Assembly: GCA_934101115.1 (NCBI GenBank)
Contig: CAKOPW010000004.1
Span: 1-64,000, forward strand
DNA: 64,000 nucleotides
Direction: 5' to 3'
Origin: an uncultured Bacilli bacterium
GTDB lineage: Bacteria; Bacillota_I; Bacilli_A; RF39; UBA660
Position numbers and translations under genes: made by a program. Within the stretch, counting starts at the first letter, position 1; each line of letters opens with the position of its first letter. Below are positions 8,630-16,412 of this stretch, in pieces. The notes under the pieces are model-generated. The model was not told the DNA's origin. It was given only the letters and a program-made list of their open reading frames with translations, and did no database searches.

Positions 8630-9142
8630 ATGATAAATATTGTATTATTTGAACCAGAGATACCCGGAAACACTGGAAATATTATGCGCACATGTGTTGC
8701 AACAAATTCAAAACTTCATCTTATAAAACCTCTTGGCTTTTCATTGGATGATAAATATATAAAAAGAAGTGGAGTAAATTATATTGATAAATGTGATTAT
8801 ACAGTGTATGAAAATATTGATGAATTCTATGAAAAAAATAAAGGAACTTTTTATTACTTAACTAGATATGGTCATAAACCTCACACAGATTTTGACTATT
8901 CTAACAGTAATGAAAACATTTATTTTATTTTTGGAAAAGAATCAACTGGAATACCTCCTGTTTTATTAAAACCTCATTTAGACAAATGCTTAAGAATACC
9001 GATGACTGATAATGTTAGAGCTTTAAATTTATCAAACACAGTTGCTATTGTTACATACGAAGCTTTAAGACAACAAAATTATAATGATCTTTTAAGGGAT
9101 GAACCACACAAAAGCAAGACTTACATAGAAGAAAGTAAATAA
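8630..9142 (+). CDS. trmL: tRNA (cytidine(34)-2'-O)-methyltransferase TrmL
   Basis: 170 residues, a single SPOUT domain. The motifs are FEPEIPGNTGNIMRTC at the start, IFGKESTGIPP (knot motif 2) and RIPMTDNVRALNLSNTVAI (knot motif 3), which define the TrmL/YibK group. The enzyme 2'-O-methylates the wobble base of tRNA-Leu species. AAGGAG at 8616-8621 sits 8 bases before the ATG at 8630, so the upstream GTG at 8621 is rejected. It follows a thioredoxin-like gene and ends at a bidirectional terminator. Confidence 0.93.
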   Translation: MINIVLFEPEIPGNTGNIMRTCVATNSKLHLIKPLGFSLDDKYIKRSGVNYIDKCDYTVYENIDEFYEKNKGTFYYLTRYGHKPHTDFDYSNSNENIYFIFGKESTGIPPVLLKPHLDKCLRIPMTDNVRALNLSNTVAIVTYEALRQQNYNDLLRDEPHKSKTYIEESK

Positions 9143-9164
9143 AAAGCGTTAAAAAAACGCTTTT
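9142..9164. terminator. Bidirectional terminator between trmL and ferredoxin
   Basis: AAAAGCGTT at 9142-9150 pairs with AACGCTTTT at 9156-9164 around a 5-nt A loop, with A/T runs suiting both strands. Confidence 0.85.
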
Positions 9165-9447
9165 ATTTGTTTTCACATTCGCAATTGTCACCACATCCAC
9201 AGTTATCTGAACAACAACATTGACCATCACAACCTGAACAGTTTTCTTCTTCTGATTTACTAGATTCGTCAACTATTTCGATTGCAAAGGCAGGACATGA
9301 ATCGCATGCTTCTATAGCTTCATTAGTTACATCACTATTTATAACTTTAGATAGGCCATCACCATCAAAATCAAAATTTTGAGGGGCTATAGAAACGCAT
9401 GCTCCACAACCAAAACACTTATCTTTATTTATTTTTACAACTTTCAT
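9163..9447 (-). CDS. Ferredoxin with cysteine-rich C-terminal tail
   Basis: 94 residues. The N-terminal ~58 residues are a [4Fe-4S] ferredoxin: CFGCGAC at 11-17 and CDSCPAFAIEI at 48-58 supply the CxxCxxC and CP ligands of one cluster (C48 is an extra Cys). After an acidic Ser/Glu linker, residues 70-91 hold nine Cys in 22 positions, including CCC and CGCGDNCEC. This is metallothionein-like in density and not part of ordinary ferredoxins. The start is supported by AGAGG upstream. It probably carries electrons in the cytosol; the tail could bind or store metal or extra clusters. The tail composition is seen directly, its role is inferred. Confidence 0.85.
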   Translation of the reverse strand: MKVVKINKDKCFGCGACVSIAPQNFDFDGDGLSKVINSDVTNEAIEACDSCPAFAIEIVDESSKSEEENCSGCDGQCCCSDNCGCGDNCECENK

Positions 9448-9559
9448 ATATTTCCTCTTTTCTAAACAAAATTATACAAATTAACTCTAAAAAAAACAAC
9501 ATGTGTTTTCAAATTTATGATATTATGATAAAATCTTATTAGTAAGGTGGTATTGTGTT

Positions 9560-10384
9560 ATGCAATCAAGAATGGATAGATATAGTGCAGATAATAAGCC
9601 GTATAAGTCAAGAACTCAAAAAAACTCTGCACTTTATGATAATGTAAAAAATAGCATGATTACGGATTTTGACGTTAACTCTAATGTTTCAATAATTAGT
9701 GATAATGCGGATGATATTATAAGTGTAAAAAACGTAAAAAAATATCTTGATAATCGATATAGCGCAAATTCCCCAAAAAGAAAAAGTATAGAAGTTCCAA
9801 ATTTTGAATTTAAAACTGAAGATGAGCTAACTGAAGACACAAAAGAATATGATATTAATGCTATAATTGAAAAAGCTAAGCAAGGGAAAAATGTGGATTA
9901 TACAAAGGAGAGATTAAAAAAGGTTAGAGATACTCAATACGAGATTCTTAATAATCTTGATCTTGAAATAAAGAAAACTTCTGAACCTCTATCTTCTCAA
10001 AGACAACAAGAAGAAGAAAATTTGAAGAATTTGATTAACACTATTACTCAATTAGAATTATGTAATCGTAACAGTGAAAAAGAATATTCTAAAAAAGAAA
10101 TTAGTCAAAATTTAGAATTGTTAAGTGATTTATCTTCTGATTCTAAAGAAAATAATAATGTTGATGAAATTGAGAAGAACGAAAATATTGATGACTCATC
10201 AGAGCCAACAATAACAGTTACTAAAATTGATGCTGAAAAATATCAAAAAGAGTTTGCTGACATTTCATATAATGATAAGAGTACTATAATTATAAAGATT
10301 ATAATTTTTATAGTAATTTTAGTTCTAATATTTGGAGCTGTGTATATTGTAAATAATATATTGGATTTAGGATTGTTTGGATAG
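9560..10384 (+). CDS. Unrecognised protein with a C-terminal membrane anchor
   Basis: 274 residues. A long charged, Ser/Asn/Glu/Lys-rich cytoplasmic part with probable coiled-coil stretches (about 120-175) is followed by one strongly hydrophobic segment at about 243-268 and a very short tail (DLGLFG). It is therefore a tail-anchored protein with N-in topology. AAGGTGG at 9544-9550 is 9 bases before the ATG, and TGATAAAAT at 9526-9534 is a likely extended -10. It lies directly upstream of yunB but is separated by a terminator. I do not recognise a family. Confidence 0.6.
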   Translation: MQSRMDRYSADNKPYKSRTQKNSALYDNVKNSMITDFDVNSNVSIISDNADDIISVKNVKKYLDNRYSANSPKRKSIEVPNFEFKTEDELTEDTKEYDINAIIEKAKQGKNVDYTKERLKKVRDTQYEILNNLDLEIKKTSEPLSSQRQQEEENLKNLINTITQLELCNRNSEKEYSKKEISQNLELLSDLSSDSKENNNVDEIEKNENIDDSSEPTITVTKIDAEKYQKEFADISYNDKSTIIIKIIIFIVILVLIFGAVYIVNNILDLGLFG

Positions 10385-10410
10385 AAATGCTTATACATTT
10401 CTTTTTTTTT
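10384..10410 (+). terminator. Terminator before yunB
   Basis: GAAATG/CATTTC (10384-10389 with 10396-10401) with a 6-nt loop and nine T residues. The stem starts at the last base of the upstream stop codon. Confidence 0.75.
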
Positions 10411-10423
10411 CATAATATTTAGT

Positions 10424-11131
10424 ATGAGAAAATTTAAAACTAAAAAAAAGACAAATATATATATAAATTTTATATTAGTATCCATTTTTATTATATGTGT
10501 TTTTTTACTAAACAACTATAATAAAAAAATAAGTCCTAAAGTTATAGATATTGCTTCTGTAAAATTAGAAGAAATAACAACATTATATATAAAAAATAAT
10601 ATTGCTCCTATAACAGCCGACTTAAGCAAATTAATAAAAATAACACAAAATTCAAAAGAAGAAATCTTAATGGTTGACGTTGACTATAACTATGCCTACG
10701 ATATAATGTATGATATAGTAAAAAAAATTCAAACGTCTATACTTGAATTAGAAAATGGAAATATAAGTGATTTTCAAAATCATAAAGAATTACGAGCACA
10801 CAAACAAAATTTATACTTATCAATTCCATTAGGATTATCTGATAATGGTGTTTTATTTTCTTCTATTGGTCCTAAAATACCAATAAAAATAAGTTTTTAT
10901 GAACATGTGTTAGGTACAGTAGAAACATCGATAAGTGAATATGGAATAAATAATGCTTTATTAAAAGTGACATTGACTATTGATCTTGAGCAAAAACTTA
11001 TATTACCATATAAAGAGCAAAAAGTTTTTAATCAATATAAGTTAGAACTTGGTTCAAAAGTAATAAATGGTTCTATTCCAAATATATATGGAGGATCTAT
11101 TTTCCAAAAATCTGGAACTATTTCCACATAA
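10424..11131 (+). CDS. yunB: Sporulation protein YunB
   Basis: 235 residues. One N-terminal membrane segment (about 12-30) anchors a domain with the YunB pattern: DLSKLIKITQNSKEEI, LYLSIPLGL, SSIGPKIPIKISFYEHVLG, EYGINNALLKVTLTI, and ELGSKVINGSIPNIYGG. In Bacillus subtilis YunB is a mother-cell (sigma-E) protein needed for sporulation. There is no ribosome-binding site: CATAAT at 10411-10416 ends 7 bases before the ATG, so the transcript may start at the start codon. CATAATAT also resembles a sigma-E -10, but that is weak evidence. It belongs to a yun/yut-like block. Confidence 0.85.
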   Translation: MRKFKTKKKTNIYINFILVSIFIICVFLLNNYNKKISPKVIDIASVKLEEITTLYIKNNIAPITADLSKLIKITQNSKEEILMVDVDYNYAYDIMYDIVKKIQTSILELENGNISDFQNHKELRAHKQNLYLSIPLGLSDNGVLFSSIGPKIPIKISFYEHVLGTVETSISEYGINNALLKVTLTIDLEQKLILPYKEQKVFNQYKLELGSKVINGSIPNIYGGSIFQKSGTIST

Positions 11132-11244
11132 TTTAACTATAAAAATTTTGATTCATAAATAAAAAAATAATCTTGAAATACAAAATAACATATACTAGAT
11201 TAATTTTTGTATATATGATATTATTTTATAGTAGGGTGATCACA

Positions 11245-12051
11245 ATGGAAATATACTCTGAAAAGTTTTTTATAAATCAGGCAATTGAACGTGGAATAGA
11301 TTCTTATATTTTAAATAAAAATGGCGAACATTATAATAAGATGTATAAGTTTGAAATGCTTATTATAAGTGCATTAACTATAATTTATGGCGAAAAGTCA
11401 ATATTATTGCCTTATAAAATAGATAATGAAAAGGCATTTGAGTGTAACCTTTTAATGTATGATTTAAAAGATACCGATTTAAAAAAATTTATATCATATA
11501 TGCAAAAATATTATGACTTTATGGAAGAATTTAAATCAGAGAAAATGGCTGAAGGTATTGTCGAAGAAATAGAAAAAATTATAATCGATATGTTAAAAAA
11601 ACGCTCAAAAGTAAAAAAATTAACAAACGATGAATTAGAAAACTTAAGCAAGATATTTGATAATAATTATTCATTCAATAGTATGTTTTCAAATAATAAT
11701 GTAAATATAATAAAAAGATATTGGTTAGATACAAAAGAAAGTTTAACTGATACTCAAATTGAAATGATTGGAATTAATCCAAATTTATTGAGCAGGGAAG
11801 AATATTCTGCATATGGCTTTGATATTAGAACAATAGCGTGTCTATCCGCTTCTGAAATAAGCGAAGTCAACAATGCGATTGAAGAAAATAAAAAGAAAAA
11901 GTTTCAAACTGAAGAAGTTAGTTTTTTTAAAAGATTTAATTTGTATCTAACAACTGGTAGTGGATTTGTTGATAAATTAATGCTATTAAGCATAGTTGCT
12001 ACTGAATTAATGATAGGAATGATAATATTATTTCAATTAGGAGGAAAATAA
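11245..12051 (+). CDS. Unrecognised protein with a C-terminal membrane segment
   Basis: 268 residues from the ATG at 11245, chosen because AGGGTG at 11233-11238 is 6 bases upstream; the frame extends further upstream but without a site. Mostly soluble and helical, charged, with one hydrophobic segment near the C-terminus (LMLLSIVATELMIGMIILFQ), so it is probably tail-anchored. It contains a GINPNLLSREEYSAYGF stretch of unclear meaning. Its stop overlaps the yutD start (TAATG), so it is translationally coupled to yutD. No family recognised. Confidence 0.65.
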   Translation: MEIYSEKFFINQAIERGIDSYILNKNGEHYNKMYKFEMLIISALTIIYGEKSILLPYKIDNEKAFECNLLMYDLKDTDLKKFISYMQKYYDFMEEFKSEKMAEGIVEEIEKIIIDMLKKRSKVKKLTNDELENLSKIFDNNYSFNSMFSNNNVNIIKRYWLDTKESLTDTQIEMIGINPNLLSREEYSAYGFDIRTIACLSASEISEVNNAIEENKKKKFQTEEVSFFKRFNLYLTTGSGFVDKLMLLSIVATELMIGMIILFQLGGK

Positions 12052-12347
12052 TGAATTTGACTTTGGATAATAATAAATATAGTCTAGTTAAAAATAATCG
12101 TGATGGGTTTGATGAAAAAATCATAATTGAAAAATATACTGACTATTATGAACCATTTGATTATATCTTTGGTGATTGGGCATACGGAAAATTGAGATTA
12201 AAAGGCTTCTACGATTCAAATAGTGAAAATGTTACAAGTATTAATGATATAAAATATATTGATAAATATATAGAAGAAAATTGTGCTTATGGTTGTAGAT
12301 ATTTTTTGTTGAAAAAAATAGGGAAAGGGAAAGATAAAAATGATTGA
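12051..12347 (+). CDS. yutD: YutD family protein
   Basis: 98 residues. The pattern KYSLVKNNRDGFDEKIIIEK, then FDYIFGDWAYGKLRLKGFYD, then YIEENCAYGCRYFLLKK matches the small conserved YutD (DUF1027) family. The function is unknown; in Bacillus it lies near yunB and yutH, as here. The start overlaps the preceding stop by one base and the end overlaps the next gene by 8 bases, so this is the middle gene of a tightly coupled three-gene operon. Confidence 0.88.
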   Translation: MNLTLDNNKYSLVKNNRDGFDEKIIIEKYTDYYEPFDYIFGDWAYGKLRLKGFYDSNSENVTSINDIKYIDKYIEENCAYGCRYFLLKKIGKGKDKND

Positions 12348-13551
12348 AAGTTTAGCATGTTTTAAATTAAATAATACCGATAGAAAGATTTTATTGTACA
12401 CATATAATGAACCATATAATGGTATGGACGAATATCTAAAAATATACGCTGTCGAATTAGATAATAATAATAATATCGTTAACGGGAATATGTCAGAAGA
12501 AACACATAGTCAAGTTAAAAGCGCCATTGCCATGATGGGAAAAAATCAAGCGGATTCGTTAAATATCTTGCCAATTCCACAAGTTAGTCTAGAAAACGTT
12601 GTAGGAAAAGCGTTTGCAATACCTACTGTATTTAAAAATGGTATAAAGGATACAGCAAATAATCAACTTCAAGTAGTCGATAATATGTCCAATGATGTTG
12701 TAATAAATGATATTATTAAGGATGATTCAAGTGAAAATGTAGATATTGTAGAGGGAAAAAAATCTCCTGAAAGTGTAGAAGAAAATATAATTACAGATAA
12801 CAGCAACCAAATACAAGCCACTGAAAAATTAAATAGCGAATTAGTTAGACCAACAACAAGTGTAGAAGTTTCATCTTCATTCAAAGATAATGGGGTCGAA
12901 CAAGAGACTTTAAAAACTGATATTTTTCGTGATGAAGAATATAATCCATTGGAATCATATATAACAAGTGACAATAGTGATAAGTCTATTTCAACAGATG
13001 ATGAAAATATTACAACTATTTCTGATGTTAAGGGAAATTCAAGTGTATATGATGAAACACCTTCTTTATCAGAGGTAGAAGATGCACTAAATGTCATAAT
13101 AAAATATGTTAAAAGTATAAAGAAAAATCATAATGATGTAAGAGAAAATAATGAAAATACTATTTCTAATCCATTAAATAATGCCACAGTTGCTACATCA
13201 AATTTGGCGGATACTAATGCAATTGAAGAAAAGTCCGAACAACTAACAAGATCACCTGAATTATCTTCAATTGATTTTACAAATGAGCCAGTATTTCCTG
13301 ACGACGAGTTAGACACAATTGATAGTGAAGCAAAATTTGAAAATGAAAAAAATGGATATGTAGCTATACAAAATATCGGACAAACTCCTATAAATAATGG
13401 AGTATTCACGGAAAATATTACAAGTGAAAAAGAAGATCCAGTAGTTATGCCTGATAATTTTATTGGAAAACAAGATTCTAAATTTGAAATAACTGGTTTA
13501 GGGCCATCGACATTACCTACAGATGAATCACAAGTAAAATATGTTGCATAA
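12340..13551 (+). CDS. Unrecognised low-complexity acidic protein
   Basis: 403 residues. The first ~95 residues are ordered-looking (ILLYTYNEPYNGMDEYLKIY), and the rest is Ser/Asp/Asn/Glu/Thr-rich and predicted disordered, with few hydrophobics, no Cys after residue 10 and no signal peptide or membrane segment. GGGAAAGGG precedes the ATG by about 10 bases. It overlaps yutD by 8 bases and ends at a terminator, completing the operon. No domain recognised; possibly a scaffold or spore-related protein, based only on the sporulation-like surroundings. Confidence 0.6.
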   Translation: MIESLACFKLNNTDRKILLYTYNEPYNGMDEYLKIYAVELDNNNNIVNGNMSEETHSQVKSAIAMMGKNQADSLNILPIPQVSLENVVGKAFAIPTVFKNGIKDTANNQLQVVDNMSNDVVINDIIKDDSSENVDIVEGKKSPESVEENIITDNSNQIQATEKLNSELVRPTTSVEVSSSFKDNGVEQETLKTDIFRDEEYNPLESYITSDNSDKSISTDDENITTISDVKGNSSVYDETPSLSEVEDALNVIIKYVKSIKKNHNDVRENNENTISNPLNNATVATSNLADTNAIEEKSEQLTRSPELSSIDFTNEPVFPDDELDTIDSEAKFENEKNGYVAIQNIGQTPINNGVFTENITSEKEDPVVMPDNFIGKQDSKFEITGLGPSTLPTDESQVKYVA

Positions 13552-13577
13552 AAGGAACTTTATAGTTCTTTTTTTTT
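13552..13577 (+). terminator. Terminator between the 12340 gene and yutH-like gene
   Basis: A 7-bp stem with one G-T pair (13552-13558 with 13565-13571) merges into a nine-T run. Confidence 0.75.
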
Positions 13578-13599
13578 AGTAAGTAAATATAATTTTAGT

Positions 13600-14463
13600 A
13601 TGAAAAGTAAAATAAGATATTTTTACAATTTATTTATAGATAACATTGTTTCATATGAGGAATATTCAATAATTGAATCCAATAATAGTGTTTACATACT
13701 AAAGAAAATATATAATACAGATACAAGTTTAATTGCTAATAATGATTATTTTGAAATAATTTTAAATAATACAGGAACATTGATAACAAAAATAGACTCA
13801 AACAATTTTATATTAATGCGTGTGCTTAAGGGACAACATAATCTATACGACACATTTGAGCCACAATTAACGCCAATTGAGAGTAATATAATTACAAGTG
13901 ATTTATGGATAGAAAAAGTTGAGTATTTAAAAAAACAATTGATAAACTTTGGCCAAAATAAAAAAATATTAATACAGAGTTTTAATTATTTTTGTGGAAT
14001 GGCAGAAAACGCTATAAGTATTATGAAAAAATGTGAGAAGAAAAAAACATGTTTGAAAAATTTTGTTTGTCACAAAAGAATTTATTATCCTAACAATACT
14101 ATAAATTATTTTGATCCAACAGGCTTTGTTGTAGATTACAAGTCTAGAGATATTGCAGAGTATATAAAAAGTTGTTTTTTTAAAAATAAAATTCTTCAAC
14201 AAGAAGAATTAAGAAAACTTATAAATAAATTTAAAATATCAAATGATGACGCCGAAATACTATTTGCAAGAATGTTATTTCCTACATTCTACTTTGATTT
14301 ATTTCAACAAAATGTGCTAACAAATTCTATAAATTCAAGTGATTTTGATAAAATCATAGACTCAATAGAACAATATAAGATATTATTAAATAAGATCTAT
14401 GATATTTGTTTTTATCAAAATAAAATGGATTGCTATGTTGAATGGATATTAAAAAGCAAGTAA
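13600..14463 (+). CDS. yutH: YutH-like spore coat-associated kinase-fold protein
   Basis: 287 residues. The clearest match is INYFDPTGFVVDYKSRDIAEYIK (around 168-190), which resembles the YutH segment where a basic, Asp-containing SRDIAE motif follows a YxxDP-like turn. The N-terminal strand-rich half fits an aminoglycoside phosphotransferase-type fold, although no complete kinase catalytic loop is visible. In Bacillus, YutH is a CotS-type coat-associated protein. There is no ribosome-binding site; TATAAT at 13588-13593 lies 6 bases before the ATG, so the message may be leaderless. It converges with the NifU-like gene, its neighbour in the Bacillus yut region. The assignment is moderate. Confidence 0.6.
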   Translation: MKSKIRYFYNLFIDNIVSYEEYSIIESNNSVYILKKIYNTDTSLIANNDYFEIILNNTGTLITKIDSNNFILMRVLKGQHNLYDTFEPQLTPIESNIITSDLWIEKVEYLKKQLINFGQNKKILIQSFNYFCGMAENAISIMKKCEKKKTCLKNFVCHKRIYYPNNTINYFDPTGFVVDYKSRDIAEYIKSCFFKNKILQQEELRKLINKFKISNDDAEILFARMLFPTFYFDLFQQNVLTNSINSSDFDKIIDSIEQYKILLNKIYDICFYQNKMDCYVEWILKSK

Positions 14464-14481
14464 CATAAGAAATATAATTTA

Positions 14482-14721
14482 TTATAGATCCACACTAATT
14501 ACCCCTTTGACTTCAGGTATTTCTTCTTTTATAGTTTCATAAAGATTATCTTGAATTGTATAATCTTTATACATACAATTTATACAAGAGCCATAAAACT
14601 TTACAAAAACGTAATTATCTTCATATTTGACGAACTCAATATCTCCGCCATCATCATTTATATAAGGACGAATTTGCAAAATTATTTCCTTTATTTTCTT
14701 TTCTACGTCAAGTTTATTCAT
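14482..14721 (-). CDS. NifU C-terminal-domain protein (Nfu/YutI type)
   Basis: 79 residues from the ATG at 14721. The Nfu fold is recognisable: VEKKIKEIILQIRPYINDDGGDIEFV, then VKFYGSCINCMYKDYTI, then EEIPEVKGVISVDL. The CINC motif supplies the bridging ligands for an Fe-S cluster carried by the dimer; the usual Pro after the second Cys is Met here. Role: Fe-S cluster delivery in the cytosol. GGTG is 6 bases upstream of the chosen start; a TTG at 14733 is rejected as there is no site before it. It is convergent with yutH, a conserved pairing. Confidence 0.9.
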   Translation of the reverse strand: MNKLDVEKKIKEIILQIRPYINDDGGDIEFVKYEDNYVFVKFYGSCINCMYKDYTIQDNLYETIKEEIPEVKGVISVDL

Positions 14722-14799
14722 TTTGATCACCAATAAGATTATAACTAAAAGTTTTTACATTGTAAAGAATATTTGATATAATAACAAAGAGGTGCAATT

Positions 14800-15162
14800 A
14801 TGGAAGACATTAGCGTCGGAAATGTTGTTGAAGGTGTTGTAACGGGTATAGAAAACTATGGTATATTTGTGAAACTTTCTGATGATTATTATGGATTGAT
14901 TCACATTTCTCAAATAATAAATGGTTTTGTAAAAAATCCGAATGAGTATGCAACCCTGGGGGAAAAAATTTTTGTCGAAATACTAGAGGTTGATGAAGAT
15001 GAAAAAAAATGCATTTTATCAATAAAAGATATCAATTATCGAAAAAGTAGTGACGAAAAAATAGTTGAGTCAATAAGAGGATTTTCTCCACTAAAACATC
15101 ATTTACCAATTTGGATAGAAGAAAAAATGACAGAATTACATAAAGAAGAAAATGTAGAATAA
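14800..15162 (+). CDS. cvfD: S1 RNA-binding regulator, GSP13/CvfD family
   Basis: 120 residues. An S1 domain spans about 5-72: VGNVVEGVVTGIENYGIFVKL, then YYGLIHISQI and KIFVEILEVDEDEKKCILSI. After it comes the GSP13/YugI/CvfD tail with RGFSPLKHHLPIWIEEKM. These small proteins bind RNA and ribosomes and adjust expression post-transcriptionally under stress. GAGGTG is 7 bases before the ATG. It lies immediately upstream of the tRNA cluster but the tRNA promoter is separate. Confidence 0.88.
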   Translation: MEDISVGNVVEGVVTGIENYGIFVKLSDDYYGLIHISQIINGFVKNPNEYATLGEKIFVEILEVDEDEKKCILSIKDINYRKSSDEKIVESIRGFSPLKHHLPIWIEEKMTELHKEENVE

Positions 15163-15209
15163 TATAAAAAAGAATGAGTACAAAAGTGCAAATAATTTAT
15201 AAAAAAATG

Positions 15210-15239
15210 TTGACTAATTAAAATGTAATATGCTATAAT
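15210..15239 (+). promoter_or_regulatory. Promoter of the first tRNA group
   Basis: TTGACT at 15210-15215 and an extended -10, TGC-TATAAT (15231-15239), spaced by 18 bases, 30 bases upstream of tRNA-Ser. Confidence 0.8.
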
Positions 15240-15269
15240 CAAATTGTTCATGTCGGAAGACTAAAAATT

Positions 15270-15360
15270 GGAGGAATACCCAAGTCTGGTTGAAGGGACT
15301 GGTCTTGAAAACCAGCAGGTCGGAAACGGCGCAGGGGTTCGAATCCCTTTTCCTCCGCCA
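15270..15360 (+). tRNA. tRNA-Ser (anticodon TGA)
   Basis: Acceptor GGAGGAA/TTCCTCC, anticodon loop CTTGAAA (anticodon TGA), long variable arm, GGTTCGAATC T-arm and encoded CCA. First of the cluster. Confidence 0.95.
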
Positions 15361-15368
15361 TTAAATAT

Positions 15369-15445
15369 CGCGGGATAGAGCAGTCCGGTAGCTCGTTGGG
15401 CTCATAACCCAAAGGCCGTAGGTTCAAATCCTACTCCCGCAACCA
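15369..15445 (+). tRNA. Initiator tRNA-fMet (anticodon CAT)
   Basis: The acceptor CGCGGGA opposite TCCCGCA leaves the first pair as C-A, and the anticodon stem has GGG/CCC next to the CTCATAA loop. Both are initiator hallmarks. CCA is encoded. Confidence 0.95.
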
Positions 15446-15446
15446 T

Positions 15447-15523
15447 GGTCCGTTAGTCTAGAGGCCTATGACGTCTGCCTGTCACGCAGAAGATCACGGG
15501 TTCGAATCCCGTACGGACCGCCA
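15447..15523 (+). tRNA. tRNA-Asp (anticodon GTC)
   Basis: Acceptor GGTCCGT/ACGGACC, loop CTGTCAC with anticodon GTC, encoded CCA. Only one base separates it from tRNA-fMet. Confidence 0.95.
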
Positions 15524-15531
15524 TTTTTTTT

Positions 15532-15607
<76 letters not shown>

Positions 15608-15650
15608 TTTTGTATATTAAATTTTTATATATATTTTTTGAATATTAGTA

Positions 15651-15679
15651 TTGATTTATTATAAAAATTGCGATATACT
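15651..15679 (+). promoter_or_regulatory. Promoter of the second tRNA group
   Basis: TTGATT at 15651-15656 and TATACT at 15674-15679, spacing 17, ahead of tRNA-Leu. Confidence 0.75.
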
Positions 15680-15710
15680 CAAGTAGTCTTGATTGACACC
15701 GTTTGGTGCT

Positions 15711-15799
15711 GCCTAAGTGGCGGAATAGGTAGACGCACAGGACTTAAAATCCTGCGAGTGTTAAAGCTCGTGCCGGTTCAAGTCCGGCCTTAGGCACCA
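15711..15799 (+). tRNA. tRNA-Leu (anticodon TAA)
   Basis: Acceptor GCCTAAG/CTTAGGC, loop with anticodon TAA, long variable arm (GAGTGTTAAAGCTC), encoded CCA. Confidence 0.95.
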
Positions 15800-15804
15800 T
15801 AAGC

Positions 15805-15881
15805 GGGCGATTAGCTCAGTTGGTTAGAGCACCTGCCTTACAAGCAGGGGGTCATAGGTTCGAGTCCTATATCGCCCACCA
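15805..15881 (+). tRNA. tRNA-Val (anticodon TAC)
   Basis: Acceptor GGGCGAT/ATCGCCC, loop CTTACAA with anticodon TAC, encoded CCA. Confidence 0.95.
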
Positions 15882-15884
15882 TTT

Positions 15885-15960
15885 GCCGACATAGCGTAAC
15901 TGGCAGCGCAACTGACTTGTAATCAGTAGGTTGGGGGTTCGACTCCCTCTGTCGGCACCA
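15885..15960 (+). tRNA. tRNA-Thr (anticodon TGT)
   Basis: Acceptor GCCGACA/TGTCGGC, loop CTTGTAA with anticodon TGT, encoded CCA. Confidence 0.95.
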
Positions 15961-15965
15961 CTTAT

Positions 15966-16049
15966 GGAAGGTTAGCGAAGTGGTCAAACGCGGCAGACTG
16001 TAAATCTGTTCTCTAGGGTTCCATGGTTCGAATCCATGACCTTCCACCA
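15966..16049 (+). tRNA. tRNA-Tyr (anticodon GTA)
   Basis: Acceptor GGAAGGT/ACCTTCC, loop CTGTAAA with anticodon GTA, long variable arm typical of bacterial tRNA-Tyr, encoded CCA. Confidence 0.95.
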
Positions 16050-16056
16050 CTTTAAT

Positions 16057-16132
16057 TGCCTCGTAGCCAAGTGGTAAGGCATCAGACTTTGACTCTGACA
16101 TTCCGAAGGTTCGAACCCTTCCGAGGCAACCA
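16057..16132 (+). tRNA. tRNA-Gln (anticodon TTG)
   Basis: Acceptor TGCCTCG/CGAGGCA, loop CTTTGAC with anticodon TTG, encoded CCA. Confidence 0.95.
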
Positions 16133-16139
16133 TATATTT

Positions 16140-16215
16140 GTTCCGTTAGCTCAGCTGGTAGAGCATCTGACTTTTAATCAGAGGGTCTGGGATTCGAATT
16201 CCCAACGGGACACCA
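16140..16215 (+). tRNA. tRNA-Lys (anticodon TTT)
   Basis: Acceptor GTTCCGT/ACGGGAC with one T-G pair, loop CTTTTAA with anticodon TTT, encoded CCA. A terminator follows. Confidence 0.95.
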
Positions 16216-16227
16216 TTTTAGATATTG

Positions 16228-16249
16228 AAGTACATTATGTACTTTTTTA
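16228..16249 (+). terminator. Terminator of the second tRNA group
   Basis: Stem AAGTACA/TGTACTT (16228-16234 with 16238-16244) runs into a T tract. Confidence 0.75.
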
Positions 16250-16267
16250 TTTTCTTCAATAAAATGC

Positions 16268-16295
16268 TTGAAATTTTATAATTTTGTGTTATAAT
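16268..16295 (+). promoter_or_regulatory. Promoter of the third tRNA group
   Basis: TTGAAA at 16268-16273 and an extended -10, TGT-TATAAT (16287-16295), with 16-base spacing, ahead of tRNA-Arg. Confidence 0.75.
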
Positions 16296-16327
16296 GAAAT
16301 AGTAATTTATTTGTGTGCATATTTTAT

Positions 16328-16404
16328 GCGCTCATAGCTCAATTGGATAGAGCGTTAGACTACGGATCTAAAGGTTAGGGGTTCGACTCCCTTTGGGCGC
16401 ACCA
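16328..16404 (+). tRNA. tRNA-Arg (anticodon ACG)
   Basis: Acceptor GCGCTCA/TGGGCGC, loop CTACGGA with anticodon ACG (A34 would be edited to inosine), encoded CCA. Confidence 0.95.
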
Positions 16405-16412
16405 TATTAAAT

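Noticed and set aside
9051..9272. A 73-codon minus-strand frame overlapping the ferredoxin gene and trmL
   Set aside because: It runs through the ferredoxin's Cys codons in another frame, spans a terminator and has no ribosome-binding site.
12669..13097. A 142-codon minus-strand frame inside the disordered protein gene
   Set aside because: It is the complement of Ser/Asp/Glu-rich codons, which gives a long antisense frame by composition alone; no start signal or domain was seen.
15838..16101. A minus-strand open frame of 87 codons across tRNA genes with phrases like GFEPWNPREQ and RQRESNPQPTDYK
   Set aside because: It is antisense to tRNA-Val, -Thr, -Tyr and -Gln. These phrases are the well-known artefact produced by translating the reverse strand of T-arm and anticodon sequences, and it has no ribosome-binding site.
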